Assembly: GCF_001522545.3 (NCBI RefSeq)
Contig: NC_031774.1
Span: 55,369,871 to 55,433,870 of the forward strand
DNA length: 64,000 nt
Reading direction: 5' to 3'
Source: Parus major
Lineage: Eukaryota; Chordata; Aves; Passeriformes; Paridae
Part shown: one piece after another, positions 1 through 11,916 of the stretch
Numbering within the stretch: position 1 is the stretch's first letter
Layout of the letters: every line of letters begins with the position of its first letter
Notes under the pieces: generated by a model
Seen by the model: only the letters and a program-made list of their open reading frames with translations
Database searches by the model: none
What the model was told of the DNA's origin: nothing
Translations under genes and position numbers: made by a program

Positions 1-1524
1 CCCCTGAAACCACAAACAACACTAAGAAGAAAAAAAAAGCAGAATGCAGCTTTGTCATAGCAACTTCTCCTTTGTTTTTGGTCTCTCATGGACAATTAAA
101 ATAATTATGACTAAAGCAAGTAATACACGGAAACTTGCACATTCCACCCCCAAAAATCAAGCCTGTAGAATTTGCAGAAAAATTGATGATAGAACAGCTG
201 GGAAGGCATGAGAGTATTTTTTTGCATTCTGTGTCTGCCTGATTTTTATTCCATTTCTCTTTGGGTTTTTGTTTTTTTTTAAGGGTCATTTCAGGCATGT
301 GGTGCCTGGGATTGGCTGCTGGTCCAGATCTTAAGGAAATATCAGTACCAGTGAGAAATCACTGGAGTGTTGACCCCTTAAAACTTGCTGTGATTCCCTC
401 AATGTTTAGGTTTTGATTCTTTTTAAAAACAGAATAGTGTTATAATTGAACCTGTGTTTTTGACAGAAGTGGATGACTGCAATAACATACCTACATCTTC
501 CTTTTAAAAATGATTGTAGTTTGTGAACCACTAAAACCATTGCAAATACCTCTTTAAAATGTAAATGCTGCTGTGCTTTTCCTGACTGAATTTATGGAGT
601 CTTTACTTCAATTACAGAATACAGTTTTCTTTTGTGTTATAAAAACTGTTTTTCCTTTGTTTTTAGGGCATATTTTAGAAATGAATCTGTGAGAGGATCC
701 AAGAGAATTTTGTTTAATTTTAGTTTTGCTGGGTAAAGTTTGCATTTGTGTGCATTGCTGAAATAGTTTGGGTTTCTAGGAGTGTTTGGTAGTACCAGAG
801 AGGAACTGCCTCTGAAGGGAAGATTTTTATCAGCTGCACTAAAACCCAGTGTTCTGTGGTTTTACAGGAAGCTCAGAAAACGTTGAGGTGCTTAATTGCA
901 GTGAATTCCACAGGTCACTAGCCTGTTTAGGTGGTCCCTGATATGCTGGCAGGTGTTTCTGTGCGTCATTGGGCACCTAAATACTTGTAAAATTACCTCA
1001 CCAGGCCATTTCAGGCTGTAGTGCTGTGTAATTTTGGTCTTGTTCTCTGCCTCCCCAGTGCACGTCCCTCAGCACAGCAGTTCACTTAAGAAGTCTCCTG
1101 CAGTTGTACGGATGCAGCTGTTCGTGGGCTGTGCTTCCTAGAACAAAACTTATTCCTGCCCAGGTAGAGAGGGTGACTTCATTATTGTTCCCACTTGTGG
1201 AGAACATCACGTTACTTTGTAAAAATAATAAAGCAAATTTAGCTAAGTGACTTTCCCAGGATTTCCAGATAGACTGTTTAATCTGTTAAGGGGATTATCT
1301 GGTGTAGTGCTTACAGACACAGGAGACTGAACTCCTTGAATCAGGGAGCCCTTTCCTGTTCCGTGTTCCTGTGAATGAAGCTGTGCTGAAGAGGACATCA
1401 GGATAATTGAATCTTAGCTCCGTTCCTCACCTCTGCACGAGATGCTTCCTCGTACGTGCTTTTAAAGCTAACTCTGTTGAAGAATGTTGTAATTAAAACT
1501 CTCCTTGGCTTTTACTTACTGCAG
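1..1524 (+). other. WDR89: WDR89 5' intron or upstream flank
   Basis: This AT-rich non-coding stretch has no convincing exon. It ends in a pyrimidine-rich tract followed by CAG at 1522-1524, a good splice acceptor 21 bases before the WDR89 start codon. From family knowledge, WDR89 has an uninterrupted coding exon preceded by non-coding 5' exons, so I infer that this is the last 5'UTR intron. The upstream exon and promoter are outside the window or not recognisable. Short open frames here are chance ones. Confidence 0.6.
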
Positions 1525-1545
1525 GTTTCTGGCAAGGCTGGGGAG

Positions 1546-2786
1546 ATGACGGCAGTGGACAAGGTGGAGGAGCAGCTGGCGGGTCTGCGCATAGCCAGGC
1601 GCTGCGTGCCCAGCGAGAAACCCGCCTACCTGCTGGACATCGACACCTCCACGGCCGCCCAGCCCGGGAGCAGCCGCTTCGTGGCAGTTTCCTGTTCCAA
1701 CAAATCCATCAGGGTGTACGACAGGGAGACGCTGCGCTTCCTGCGCGAGTACCGCGGCCACCCCGGCATCCTCAGCGGGGTCAGGTTTGCACACACGTGT
1801 GACAGCGTGGTGTTCTCAGCCTGCAGCCAGGGCGCGGTGAAGTGCTGGGATGTTCGCTCAGCAGCGCAGGAGCCTGTGCAGGTGTTCAGTGGTTATCCCT
1901 CAAACGTCTTCATCAGCTTCGATATCAGCTGCAGTGACCTCATCGTTTGTGCCGGAACGGAAAAAGTTGAAAACGACACGTTCCTGGTGTTTTGGGATGC
2001 GAGAGGCGTTACAGAGTTTGTGCCGGAACGGAAAAAGTTGAAAACGACACGTTCCTGGTGTTTTGGGATGCGAGAGGCGTTACAGACTGTGCCGGTGCCA
2101 CTAAAGAACCCTTGGGAGTCTATTCTGAAAGTCACAATGATGACATCACCAAAATCTGTTTTCATCCCGTTGAACCCAATTTGGTAGTGTCTGGGTCAAC
2201 CGATGGCTTGGTGAATGTGTTTGACATCAATAAGGATAACGAAGATGATGCTTTGATATCGACTTGCAATTCAGATTCATCAGTGAGTTCTCTTGGCTGG
2301 TCTGGGGAAGATTACAAACAGATCTATTGCATGACACACGATGAGGGGTTCTGCTGGTGGGACATGGCTCAGCTGGACACTGAAGAGCCAATAACCCTGC
2401 TGCATGTTCTGGATGTCAGAGAGTCAGTTCGCACTGAAAACCACGGCTTGCATTACCTGGTGGGTGGCTTGTACCACGAAAAGGCAGGGAAACTCTTCCT
2501 GGTTGGGGGAACCTCCACAGGAGACATCCACCTGATCAGCTGTGGCACCGATGGCCTGAGCCTGGTGGGGACCCTGTGTGGGGGACACTCGGCCACCGTC
2601 CGCTCCTTCTGCTGGAGCCCCACGGATGAGTCTCTGCTGACGGGTGGAGAGGATGCTCAGCTGTTGCTATGGAAACCCGGGGCTGTGGAAAGGTCCCTCA
2701 CAAAGAAAGCATCTCTGAAGATCTCTTCTTCCTTGCAGAAGAGAGTGAGAGTTCACAACACCTCCCTCAAAAGCAGGAAAAAGTGA
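1546..2786 (+). CDS. WDR89: WD repeat-containing protein 89, frame broken by a 71-bp duplication
   Basis: The product is a WD40-repeat beta-propeller protein; its molecular role is poorly defined, and propellers of this type usually act as protein-binding scaffolds. I recognise WDR89 from the conserved stretches SIRVYDRETL, GVRFAHTCDS, CAGTEKVENDTFLVFWDARG, SDGLVNVFDIN-like, YKQIYCMTHDEGF and SLLTGGEDAQLLLWKPGA. The start at 1546 is chosen because it follows the acceptor at 1524 by 21 bases, has G at -3, and begins the alignable N-terminus. The stop is TGA at 2784-2786. The coding exon has no intron, as in other vertebrates. An exact 71-bp tandem duplication (1945-2086) shifts the frame, so the first frame runs 213 codons to a stop at 2185-2187, its last ~56 residues being unrelated to the family, while the C-terminal half continues in another frame to 2786. 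Counting one repeat copy, the length would be 389 codons, about the usual family length. The first 250 bases are notably CpG-rich. Identification is firm; whether the break is real is uncertain. Confidence 0.93.
1945..2086 (+). repeat. Exact 71-bp tandem duplication inside WDR89
   Basis: Bases 1945-2015 and 2016-2086 are identical over all 71 positions, and the flanking bases differ (C before copy 1 and A before copy 2; G after copy 1 and C after copy 2), so the unit is exactly 71 bp. As 71 is not a multiple of three it causes a frameshift. Each copy encodes the conserved segment around CAGTEKVENDTFLVFWDARG. The lack of any difference points to a very recent event or to an assembly or consensus error. 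Confidence 0.97.
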
Positions 2787-5490
2787 AATGCCTAAAGTGG
2801 GAATCTCTGCTGTGCAGAGCTTTCCTGGTGTTTAATCTCCCTAGGCAATACTTGGCTGTGTTTTATTTAGAGGTTTTCTGTGGAAAGAACTGTGGTGCTT
2901 GAATTCCCCCTGGGAATGTATTTCAGTCATCAGGAGAATGCCTTTTATTTTTTTTTTTTAAGTTGCTAATATTAATCAGAAAAGAGTAAATGTTTGCTCC
3001 TGAGTTCTTCAACAGCTGATGTTAAATCATATTATATAAAATTATTTCTGTGGTTATTTAATGTCTCAGACAATGTTTTAAATGTGTAATAACAGGCCTG
3101 TGGCTTGCATAGTTTGTTACCTTCCCAATGATATTTCCTGGCACATTTTAAAAGCTTTTGTATTCCATGCTGTATTTTGCTTTCTTCACAGAAAACTTAA
3201 TGAAATTGCTCAATTTAGTAAAAGATTTTATGTCACATCTTAATGCCTGAAGGAATTACTTTCTGATGGAACAGAAAATAAGTAGTTTTGCACTGTCACA
3301 TCACTGGTTTAGAACAGGCTCATAAAGAAGCAGCTGATAGAGCCATCTTTTTCATAGCAGATATGAATGTATTCAACCAAACAGCAGCTAATTTGTATGA
3401 GTATGAGAACTGTTAAACTGGCATTATTTCCTGCATGAAAATACCCAAGAATTTTGCAAGCAGCTTCATTCTCTCCTACTAAGTGCACCTGGAAGATTGG
3501 GGAGATCTTTGGTGGGTTGGAGAAATTGATGGGTATAATTACACCAGTGCTGCTTAAAATCCCAAACCCTGACTTGAAAGAAACTGGTATCACATGCCAA
3601 GTGGGGATTCTAAAACCCAGAAATGAACACTGCCTTCAGAGACTGTAGTTATGGAGGAAGAGACTGATATGAGGAGACTTCAACAAAACCTTTTAGAGGT
3701 TGGCCTGGGTCCTTTAAGAAATGTTTCTCTCTGCTCAGAGGTTTATGCTTGGATATCTCCCCAGGAGAGCTTTGTTTTATTATTCCACCAAATACCCACT
3801 GAGTGGTGTAAAACCAGCACTGTTCTTGTAAAATGGGTGAGACTTCATGCTTATTCTGCTTTGCTGGAAGACTCCAACCTGTGCTCCTGGCTCTGCACAC
3901 ACACTCACCTTCAGCCTTCCCAGGACCACTGCAGGCAAATGGTGTTGGTATTGAGGCTGTAGTTACTCATGTGCACTACAACTGAAACCAGCACCAGAAT
4001 ATTTAAGAATTGCTCTGTTATAGATTAGCTGGCAAAGGATTTAAGAGGGGTTGAGTTATTTTATCTTTTCCCTTGAGGGTGGATAGGTAATTCTTTCAGA
4101 AAAAGTCCTGAACATCAGGTTTAGAGGATTATCCTGGAGTTTAGAAACAGTTTCTGAGGTACAGAACATATTCCAGTGTATGGTTACAGCTGTGCTGAAG
4201 ATGCCTGAATCATCTCTGGAATTGAATCCTTTTCAACCACAAGTATCGAGTTTCCACATGATGTTTCACAAACTGTTAATACCCTTTAGCCACAACTGTG
4301 AATCCATTGTTAGTTTGGGTTTGCCTGTTGGTGATAAGATGATTCACTTGGTTTTGTTACTGCTGGTTATTTAAAAGTGCAGCTTCAATTTGAAAATCAC
4401 AGCTCTATACAGTTTTTTTTGTTACTTGTGTTAAATTCATGTTGCCCCCCTTATCTGTTGCTTTCCAGATTACATTGTGCTATTTTGAGATGAGGTGGGC
4501 AGTGAGTGTCAGGGCTGTGATGCACCTGGGTCATGTGCCCTCTCAAGATTTATTATCCCAGGTCACTGTTTTTTGCCTGTTGTGTACAGAGTGGACCAAG
4601 AGCTTTAGACTCTGAATTCACTGCAAAGCCCCTCATGGGCCTGATTGGTTCAGTGCCAGACCGGGGGTGGGTGACAGAAGGATGATTCTGAGACCTATTT
4701 CATTGCAGGTACAGTGTATAACTTGCTGGCAAACAATAACTTGCTGTAAAACATCTAAAAAAGATGTTTATCCTCTCTTTTCCTGGTATCTTGACACATT
4801 CAGTAGATAATGTCGTTGGGTCTGTCTCATGCTAATTTCTTGAAGACAGGTTTGTGTGCACTTAGAGAAATGCACAGAGAGGGAGCTTGTGGTTGCCTCC
4901 ACTTGCTTTCAAGTGTCTGCTGAGTGAAATTCCAGTGTGCTCTGCCAGCTGCCTCTGAATTAAAGCAGCAGAGGTGGGGAGTCCTGGGACTGAAGAGTTT
5001 GCAGTATGCAACCTGTGCCTGTGATCTTGTTTCTGGATTAGGTGGATATTGATTTGTTCTGTATCAGTCACAGCTGAAGCCATGATTTTTCCCTGGGAAG
5101 CTGATTTCTCCCTTTTACATGCATAACAGAAATAGCTGCGGAAGGGAAAAAATGTGTGTCTGTATCTTAAAATTCCGCAAAGCCACAGCAGCTGTCACGA
5201 GACTGAGGCTTGTGTTGCCTCTGAAAATACTCAATTTTGTTGTTTCTCTTTTTCTTTTGTGTTGACTTAATTTCAGGTTAATACCCACAAAAATAAACAT
5301 AGATGGAACCACATGTGAACAAGTAATTAGCACTGCTTGCTTCTGTAGGCTGCAGACACTTTTTCATAGAGCACAATCCATGTGTGATCGCATAAATAAT
5401 AATAGTCTCAAAATCAGGTTAACTTGTCTGACAGTATTTAATCTCTTAGGTTAATTTTGACATCTGCAAGTTGGTTTCAATATTGGTAAG
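2787..5490 (+). other. WDR89 3'UTR and downstream flank
   Basis: No coding exon or repeat family is recognised here. The WDR89 transcript must end in or near this stretch. A variant TATAAA polyadenylation hexamer lies at 3035-3040, ATTAAA at about 4960, and the first canonical AATAAA at 5292-5297. The true end cannot be chosen from sequence alone. Short open frames around 3309-3962 and 4180-5333 are unsupported. Confidence 0.45.
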
Positions 5491-6667
5491 AATCATGGAA
5501 TCACAGAATGGTTTGGGTTGAAAGGGACCTTTAAAGGCCATTTAGTCCAACCCCCCTGTGAGGAGAAGGGACATCTTCAATGCATCCAGGTTGCTCAGAG
5601 CCCATCCAGCCTGACCTTGAATGTTTCCAGAGGTGGGGCATCCAGCCTGTGCCAGTGTTTCACCACCCTCATTGTCAAAAATGCCTTCTTTATATATAGT
5701 CTGAATCTACCCTCTTATTCAAAACCTTTACCCCTTGTCCCATCCCAGCAGGGTCTGCTAAAACTTTTGTCCCTATCTTTTCCATAGGCCCCCTTCAGGT
5801 ATGGAAGGACTGCAGCAAGGTCTGAGCAGAGCCTTCTCTTCTCCAGGCTGCCCACCCCAGCTCTCAGCCCGTGCTCACAGCAGAGGTGTTCCAGCCCTCT
5901 GAGCATCTCTGTGGCCTCCTTTGAACCATCTCTCCTGTGCTGGGGATCCCAGAGCTGGATGCAGCACTGCAGGTGCTGAAAACCTTCCTGTGCTGGGGAT
6001 CCCAGAGCTGGATGCAGCACTGCAGGTGCTGAAAACCTTCCTGTGCTGGGGATCCCAGAGCTGGATGCAGCACCCCAGGTGGGCTCTCAGCAGAGGGGCA
6101 GAGGGGCAGAATGCCCTCCCTGGCCCTGCTGCCCACACTGCTGGGGATGCAGCCCAGGATGGGATTTGTGTTCTGGGCTGCAAGGGCACATTGCCAGCTC
6201 ATCCCCAGCCTCTCCAGCATCAGCACTGAGTCCATCTTGGCAGGGTTGCTCTGGATGCCTTCATCCCCAGCCTGGATTGACACCAAGGGCTGCCCTCACT
6301 CAGGTGCAGCACCAGCACTTGATTCCTGTGGTCCCACTTGAGCTTCTTGAGTTTGCACGGGTCCTTGTGGATGGCATCTCATCCTTCAGGAGTGTCAACA
6401 GCACCACTGGGCTTGGCATCATCTGCTGATCTGAGGCTGCACTCGATCCCACTTCTGTGCCATTAATTAAACAGTGCTGGTCCCAGTACAGACCCCTGAG
6501 GGACCCCCTGACCTCTATCTGGACATTGAGCTGTTGATCATTCCCCTCTGGATGTGACCATCCAACCAATTCCTCATCCACCCGACAGTCCATCATCAAA
6601 TCCATCTCTCCAGTTCAGAAGGATGCAGTAGGGGACTGTGTCAAAGGCCTTGCAGGAGCCCAGCTCT
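5491..6667 (-). mobile_element. CR1 LINE fragment, long, minus orientation
   Basis: The left end carries the reverse complement of the CR1 3' terminus (ATCATGGAATCACAGAATGG, then the GGTTTGGGTTG and AAGGGACCT blocks). The body follows the CR1 3' region through GTTGCTCAGAGCC, CCTCTTATTCAAAACC, CCCTTGTCCCATC, GGCCCCCTTCAGGT, TTCTCTTCTCCAGGCTG, GTGTTCCAGCCCTCTGA and, at the far end, GTCAAAGGCCTTGCAGGAGCCCAG. At about 1.18 kb it is the longest CR1 in the window. It is 5'-truncated, as is usual for CR1, and riddled with stops. It contains a 53-bp internal triplication at 5935-6073. Open frames on either strand here derive from the repeat. Confidence 0.93.
5935..6073. repeat. 53-bp tandem triplication within the CR1
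   Basis: A 53-bp unit beginning CTGTGCTGGGGATCCCAGAG starts at 5935, 5988 and 6041. The first two copies are identical and complete. The third matches for about 33 bases before diverging at the GCACCCCAGG segment that continues the normal CR1 sequence. This is a local slippage or unequal-exchange expansion of the CR1. Confidence 0.93.
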
Positions 6668-7469
6668 GACCTTTATAAAACTTACGTAATTGAAGTTATG
6701 TGCTAGTAGCTTTCGGAAATCATCACTGTGTGAATTGTTTAACCCCAGGGGAAGCTTTAATTCCGGAAGCAGTATCAGATTTGTTCCAGTAAATGAAAAG
6801 CAGAAATCCAGATAGCCTGTTTAATTGCAAAAACCAGTGTCCATCTTTATTCAGAGTTTATAGTAAACCTGCTGTACGATGTATCTGAGCAGCAGGAGAT
6901 TATCCTGCTGTAAACACATGAAAATTAAATTACTTATATTTGGCATGTCCTGAAATTTACTTTGTTTCTTCTTCTCTTCTCTGTAATTAAAGTGCAGTAC
7001 TTGCACACTTATCACTGCTTTTCAAGTAAAAGACATTCAGGATGACATCCCATAGTCTGTGGATAACTTCATCAATTACTTGACTGTAGGATTTTACCCG
7101 TGCTTTAGGGTTGAGGTGGAAATTATTTAACAAATCCAAAGTTGTGAATTCATTTCTGGGTGGAATTTATTTAGCCAGTTGCCAGCCGTAAGCTATTCTG
7201 TGGGCCAGATTGTATATGGCACATGTCCTGTGTATTCAAACTGCAAATCTACATTCAAATATCCCTTAGCAGAGAAGCTGATAGAGTAAAACATTTAAAA
7301 GACATGAAATGCAAGCTTTATGCTGTTCCAAATGACAGCTTTCTCTTGGCTCCTGCCGTGCTGTGGCTCTGTAGGTCAGAGAGTTGTGTGAAGCAATGCA
7401 TTTTGTCATGGGAAGTGCTGACTCAGCCCCTGCACACTCCTGGAGCTGCATCTTGTTTTTTACAGGATC
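6668..7469. other. Intergenic, nothing recognised
   Basis: This AT-rich sequence lies between two CR1 fragments. I see no gene, RNA or named repeat in it. Confidence 0.6.
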
Positions 7470-7765
7470 CTGGACTGGTTGGGGTTGGAAGGGACATCTG
7501 GAGATCATCTGGTCCAGCCCCCTGCTTGAGCAGGTTCACCTAGAGCAGGTTGCACAGGATTGTGTTCAGGCAGGGTTTGATTATCTCCAAGGACTCTCTG
7601 GACAGCTGTTCCTGTGCTCTGCCACGCTCACAATAAACAAGTTTTTCCTCAGATTCAGATGGAACTTCCTGTGCATCAGTTTCTGCCCATTGCCCTGTGT
7701 CCTGTCACTGAAAAGAGCCTGGTCCCATCCTCTTGATGCTCACCCTTAAATATTTGTATTTAAAT
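7470..7765 (-). mobile_element. CR1 LINE fragment, minus orientation
   Basis: The order of recognisable blocks is CR1-like: GGTTGGGGTTGGAAGGGACATCTGGAGATCATCTGGTCC-type start, CCCCCTGCTTGAGCAGG, GGACAGCTGTTCCTGTGCTC, and GCCCATTGCCCTGTGTCCTGTCACTG. This reads as the reverse complement of a CR1 3' end of a subfamily different from the other minus copies, with the CCCCTGCTTGAGCAGG variant. It is truncated and non-coding. Confidence 0.85.
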
Positions 7766-10700
7766 ATTTTTGGGGAGAGGCTCCCTTCTTTCAGGAGGGC
7801 ATTGGGTATGTATACAGTTAATTGCAGTGTCAGTTCATTGACAAAGCTTCTGTACTGAAGGAACTGACACACTTGTCCATCTCCTAAAGCTTGTCTGCAT
7901 TTGCCATGGTTAATTTGGAGTTGTTTCTCTCCACCCCTTCAAAACAGTCTTCTGTTGTTTGTCTTCTTGGTCTCTTTTTAGTAGGTAGTGGCAAATTGTG
8001 TTGGCATCTGCTTTTCTGAAGAGATGGGTCCTGTTCCATTCCTCTGGGAGCTCCTGCCCTGTGCATGGGCTGCTGGACTCTGCACTTCCACATCACACCA
8101 AATGGAGGGTGGGAAGCAGAGGGAGGAAAGACCAAGGGGAGGTTGGCCAAGCTGACCCTCCAACAGGGCATCTCTCCAGGGGAAGCTCCTTGATAAGGAG
8201 CTGGACCCTCTACCTTCTGAAATACATGTAAGAGCTTATTCTTGAGCTTGATGTAAGCAGGATGGGACCTCAAATAAATTATGCAAGACATAAACACCCT
8301 TTAAGCATAAAAGCCAGTTCCTGTTTGTCTGTGTGATTTGGCAGTGAAGCAGGTGAGAGGCAGAAGGTGTTCACTTGCCAGGGCTGGGTGTTCTTTACTT
8401 CCAGGAGCAGTAAGCAGAGCCACTGCTTGAGCCACTCCTGCTCTCCCTGCTCTGCAGGAACTGATGGATTTGGGGATTCCAATACCATGAAAAACGGGGG
8501 CAGAAGTTGGTGTGGAGGTGACATCATTCAGTCTGTGAACTTGCTGCTGTTGGGGTTATTGTACAGCTCCCTGGCTCCTTATCAGAGTTATTTGCTGATA
8601 ACCTAACAAGCGGTTCTGAGGATATTTGATAACTTTTTGGTTTCTGTTTCGTTTTTCTGCTCCAGTTTGTGCCCTGGCACAGGTATGTTGGCTCAGGGGA
8701 GAGGGGTTACCTGCAGTTACTGCCACTGCAGGCGTGGCCTCAGCTGCCTGACTGTGATTTCTGTGTGTGTTTCTTCCAGCCTTCCTCCCCCTGCCTTTGG
8801 ATACTTTGAAATCTGTATTTTGCAAGTTACCTACTTTTCTGGAAGTAGAATATCAGAAAATACTATTCTGTATACTCTTCCTGCAGTCTTGGCACCAATA
8901 TTTTTAAGGAATAGATTACATTTTCAGTAGCAATTTCAGTCTTACTCTGTCGTGCTCTGACTAAAGACTCGATGGAGCTCCAATCCCATAAAGGTGGTAC
9001 TTGAGCAGCCTGTGGCTGCAGGAACTCAGAACTGGCAGTGAGAAATGCTGGGAGGAGTTCAGGATAGCTCTCAGTGCTGATTTAAAATGATCGTTTGCAG
9101 AAGTGTCCTAAAAGTGGGAGAAAAAAAGTATACAAAATACACAGTAGGGCACTGAAGGACTGTGGCATCCCAGGTAATTTATTTGATATTAGTGATTTGG
9201 AAAATATACTAGATAAAAGCTGAAGCAGTTTCAGAGACTTAGAGTCCAGTTTCTGTGTGTTTTAAATACAGAAATTCTTGATTTTTAAAGGAATTGAATA
9301 CTGCAAGTACAATGTGTGCCAGCCCTCACTACTTCAGGTCCAGATTAAAATAAATTTAATACACAAATAGCAAGCCAAACAGCTGGAAGTGGCTCCCTTA
9401 CCTTTTAATGGGACTTGTGGAGAGCAATGCCCACAGACAAGCACAGTGGTTCTGATTTCTGTCTTTGATTTCAGTAATGCAGATACATGAAAAGTGAAGG
9501 CAGAAAGACTGATACGTCTTGAAGAAACAGGCTGACACACTTTTCTGTTGGGAACTCTGACTGGTCCATGGAGATCTCAAAGGTTCCTTTAAAAGTTTTT
9601 CACTCAGACATTTAGAGAATGCAGGGAGCAGTGTTTTCTAGCAGTAATTTGGGCATCATTTGAAGAAGGGAGGGTCAGGGCTTCACTCTAGCAATGAGCT
9701 GGGTGAACTGTCTCCATTTAGGAATGAAATAGGAGGGATCAGGACAAACAGTGGGATGATCCTTCGGTCAATTAGGATGGTGGTTGTGCTTTACACCCCA
9801 AAAACCAGACTGGCTGAGGCCTGCACTGGACAACCTAGTGTTTATTAGAAAGGAATGAGCATTTTGTTAAACAGTCTTGTTTTGATAAATGAAGACACAT
9901 AATGCTGTATGTGTCAGGAGGATACCTTGACATAGCAACCCATCAACAGGGCAGTAATAAAGATCTTGTCTAACTTTCTAGATGTGTGTTGTATTAAGCC
10001 ACAGGTAGATTAAATCATTGTTGGAATTAATTCTTATAGTTGGGTTGAATTTATGGAGTCCTAACTCCATAACATGTTGCAAACAGGAGAAACTACGAAG
10101 GCAATTCAGGAATGTATTAATAGGAGCACACAGGCATCTGACCACATGCCAAGGAATGAACAGTGGTGCTTTGTTAAAACCTTTTGGCTAAAATAAGCCC
10201 AAATCCTTATTTATTCTTAATAGTGTTATTATTTTAACATTTCTGTTGTGGTTTATTGCCAGGATGCCTAGACAGTGAGTGAGCTGTAGCTCAGTTGTTC
10301 TGAGCGAGCTCAGAGCCATGTGCAGGGGGTGAGAGCTGCTGTTCCCTCTGTTGTCCCCACCTGCCAGCCAGGACACTCCTGTTTCCCAGGTTTCACCTTG
10401 CTTTTGTTTCAGATGTTCTAAGTCAGCAGGTTTATTCCATTCCATAGAAGATTTTGCTCCCATTTATTTTCTAAGCTGTTAGGATGCCCCAGGACTGCAT
10501 TTAAACGAGACATAGCTGAAGTATTTGTGGTTTTTTACAGGGGTGTGTATTAGATCCATTTGCTGATTTATTATTAGACACATTTAATAGATTTACTGGC
10601 ATGGCAAAATTAGCACGTGGAGGATTACCTATTTATGCATTAATACTGCAGTTTTAACTGCCTTATCAATACTCTTTAAATACACACGCACAAAAAGAAT

Positions 10701-11351
10701 TCCTGAGGCTTGATTGTAGTTGACAATTTCTGTAGGTAGGAGTGTTTTAGAGAGTTTTGTTGATGCAGAAATTCCAAAAAACTCCATAGTATCTTGTAAA
10801 TTATGAAGAGCCAGTGTTTTCCAGATGGCTCTATAAATAAATTTGGTAGATGCAGAAATAAGTGAAGGTATTTCGAGAGCTCCAGGCGTGTTTTTGCACA
10901 CAGTGCTATGGTGAGCTAATAGAGGAAATGAACTTCCTTTTGTTTGTAAAATACAAAACCTCTCTAGTTCTTAAGGTTTTTTCCACCCCGCCGGGCGAGT
11001 TCAGCCACGGTGCAGCTTTTCCGTGTGGATCCTGGGTTTCCACCTGTGCCACGGGGGAGCAAGGCCACAGGGAGCTCTGCACAGCTCATGTGGGTGCAAA
11101 CCAGAGCATCCTGCTGGCTCAGAATCCAAGGTCTTGGAAAAAATCCTGCACGTGTGGCTGGCCTAGAGGAGCAAGAGCTGAGAGCAGTTGCTGCTGTGTT
11201 TGTGTCTTCCCATTCTTTTCCCTGTTTTTTTTGTTTTGTTTTGTTTTGTTTTTGTTTTTTTTTTAAAGATGCTTTAACTTCCTGTGCAATCTGGTGTCGT
11301 CTTACTACAAAAAAGAGATTGTTCCTGAACTAACACTTGAGACAGCAGAAT
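7766..11351. other. Intergenic, nothing recognised
   Basis: No gene or named repeat is supported. The stretch contains moderate-GC patches at about 8030-8210 and 11000-11200 that could be old unrecognised repeats, and a TTTTG/poly-T simple repeat at about 11220-11266. Confidence 0.5.
11220..11266. repeat. (TTTTG)n / poly-T simple repeat
   Basis: There are several consecutive TTTTG units flanked by T runs. It could be slippage DNA or the reverse complement of an old poly-A-like tail. Confidence 0.85.
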
Positions 11352-11916
11352 CCAGGTAGCCAAGAAGGCCAGTGGCACCTGGTCTTTGTCAGGGCAGTGA
11401 TTGTCCCCCTGTGTTGGGCACTGGTGAGGCCACACCTTCAAACCCTTTGTCCAGTTCTGGCCCCTCACTGCAAGAAACTGAGGGCAGGAATCTGGAGGAG
11501 GGAATGGAGCTGGGGAAGGGTCTGGAGCACGAGTCTGGTGAGGAGCAGCTGAGGGTGTTTAACTGGAGAGAAGGAGGCTGGGGGGAGGCATCACTCTCTA
11601 CAGCTCCCTGACAGGAAGGTGGAGCCAGGTGGGGATCAGGCTCTGCTCCCAGGGAACGAGGAACAGGGTAAAAGGAAATGGCCTCAAGCTGGACCATTAG
11701 ATTGTACCTAAGAAAAAAATTCTTCACAGAAAAGGTTGCAAGCATTGGAACAGGTTGTCCAGGGCAGTGGGGGGGTGGCCATCCCTGGAGGGATCTTAAA
11801 GGTGTGGATGTGGCACCTGGGGACATGGTTTAGTGGTGGCCTTGGCAGTGCTGGGCTGATGGTTGGACTCAATCTTAGAGCTCTCATCCAGCTTGAATGA
11901 TTCTATGATTCTGGGA
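11352..11916 (+). mobile_element. CR1 LINE fragment, plus orientation
   Basis: The sense-strand CR1 order is visible: GGCAGTGATTGTCCCCCTGT, GGGCACTGGTGAGGCC, CTGGCCCCTCACTGCAAGAAA, GGGTCTGGAGCACGAGTCTGG, GAGGAGCAGCTGAGGG, AACAGGTTGTCCAGGG, GGGACATGGTTTAGTGGTGG, GTTGGACTCAAT, and the terminal ATGATTCTATGATTCT at about 11897-11913. It is about 565 bp, 5'-truncated, with no intact reading frame. Confidence 0.93.

Noticed and set aside
1516..1794. 92-codon minus-strand frame
   Set aside because: It is antisense to the GC-rich 5' part of WDR89 and is a shadow of that coding sequence.
1850..2041. 63-codon plus frame inside WDR89
   Set aside because: It is another frame of WDR89, lengthened by the 71-bp duplication.
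5715..6605. Several 76-140 codon frames with repeated peptide units
   Set aside because: They are translations of the CR1 element and its 53-bp triplication, not genes.
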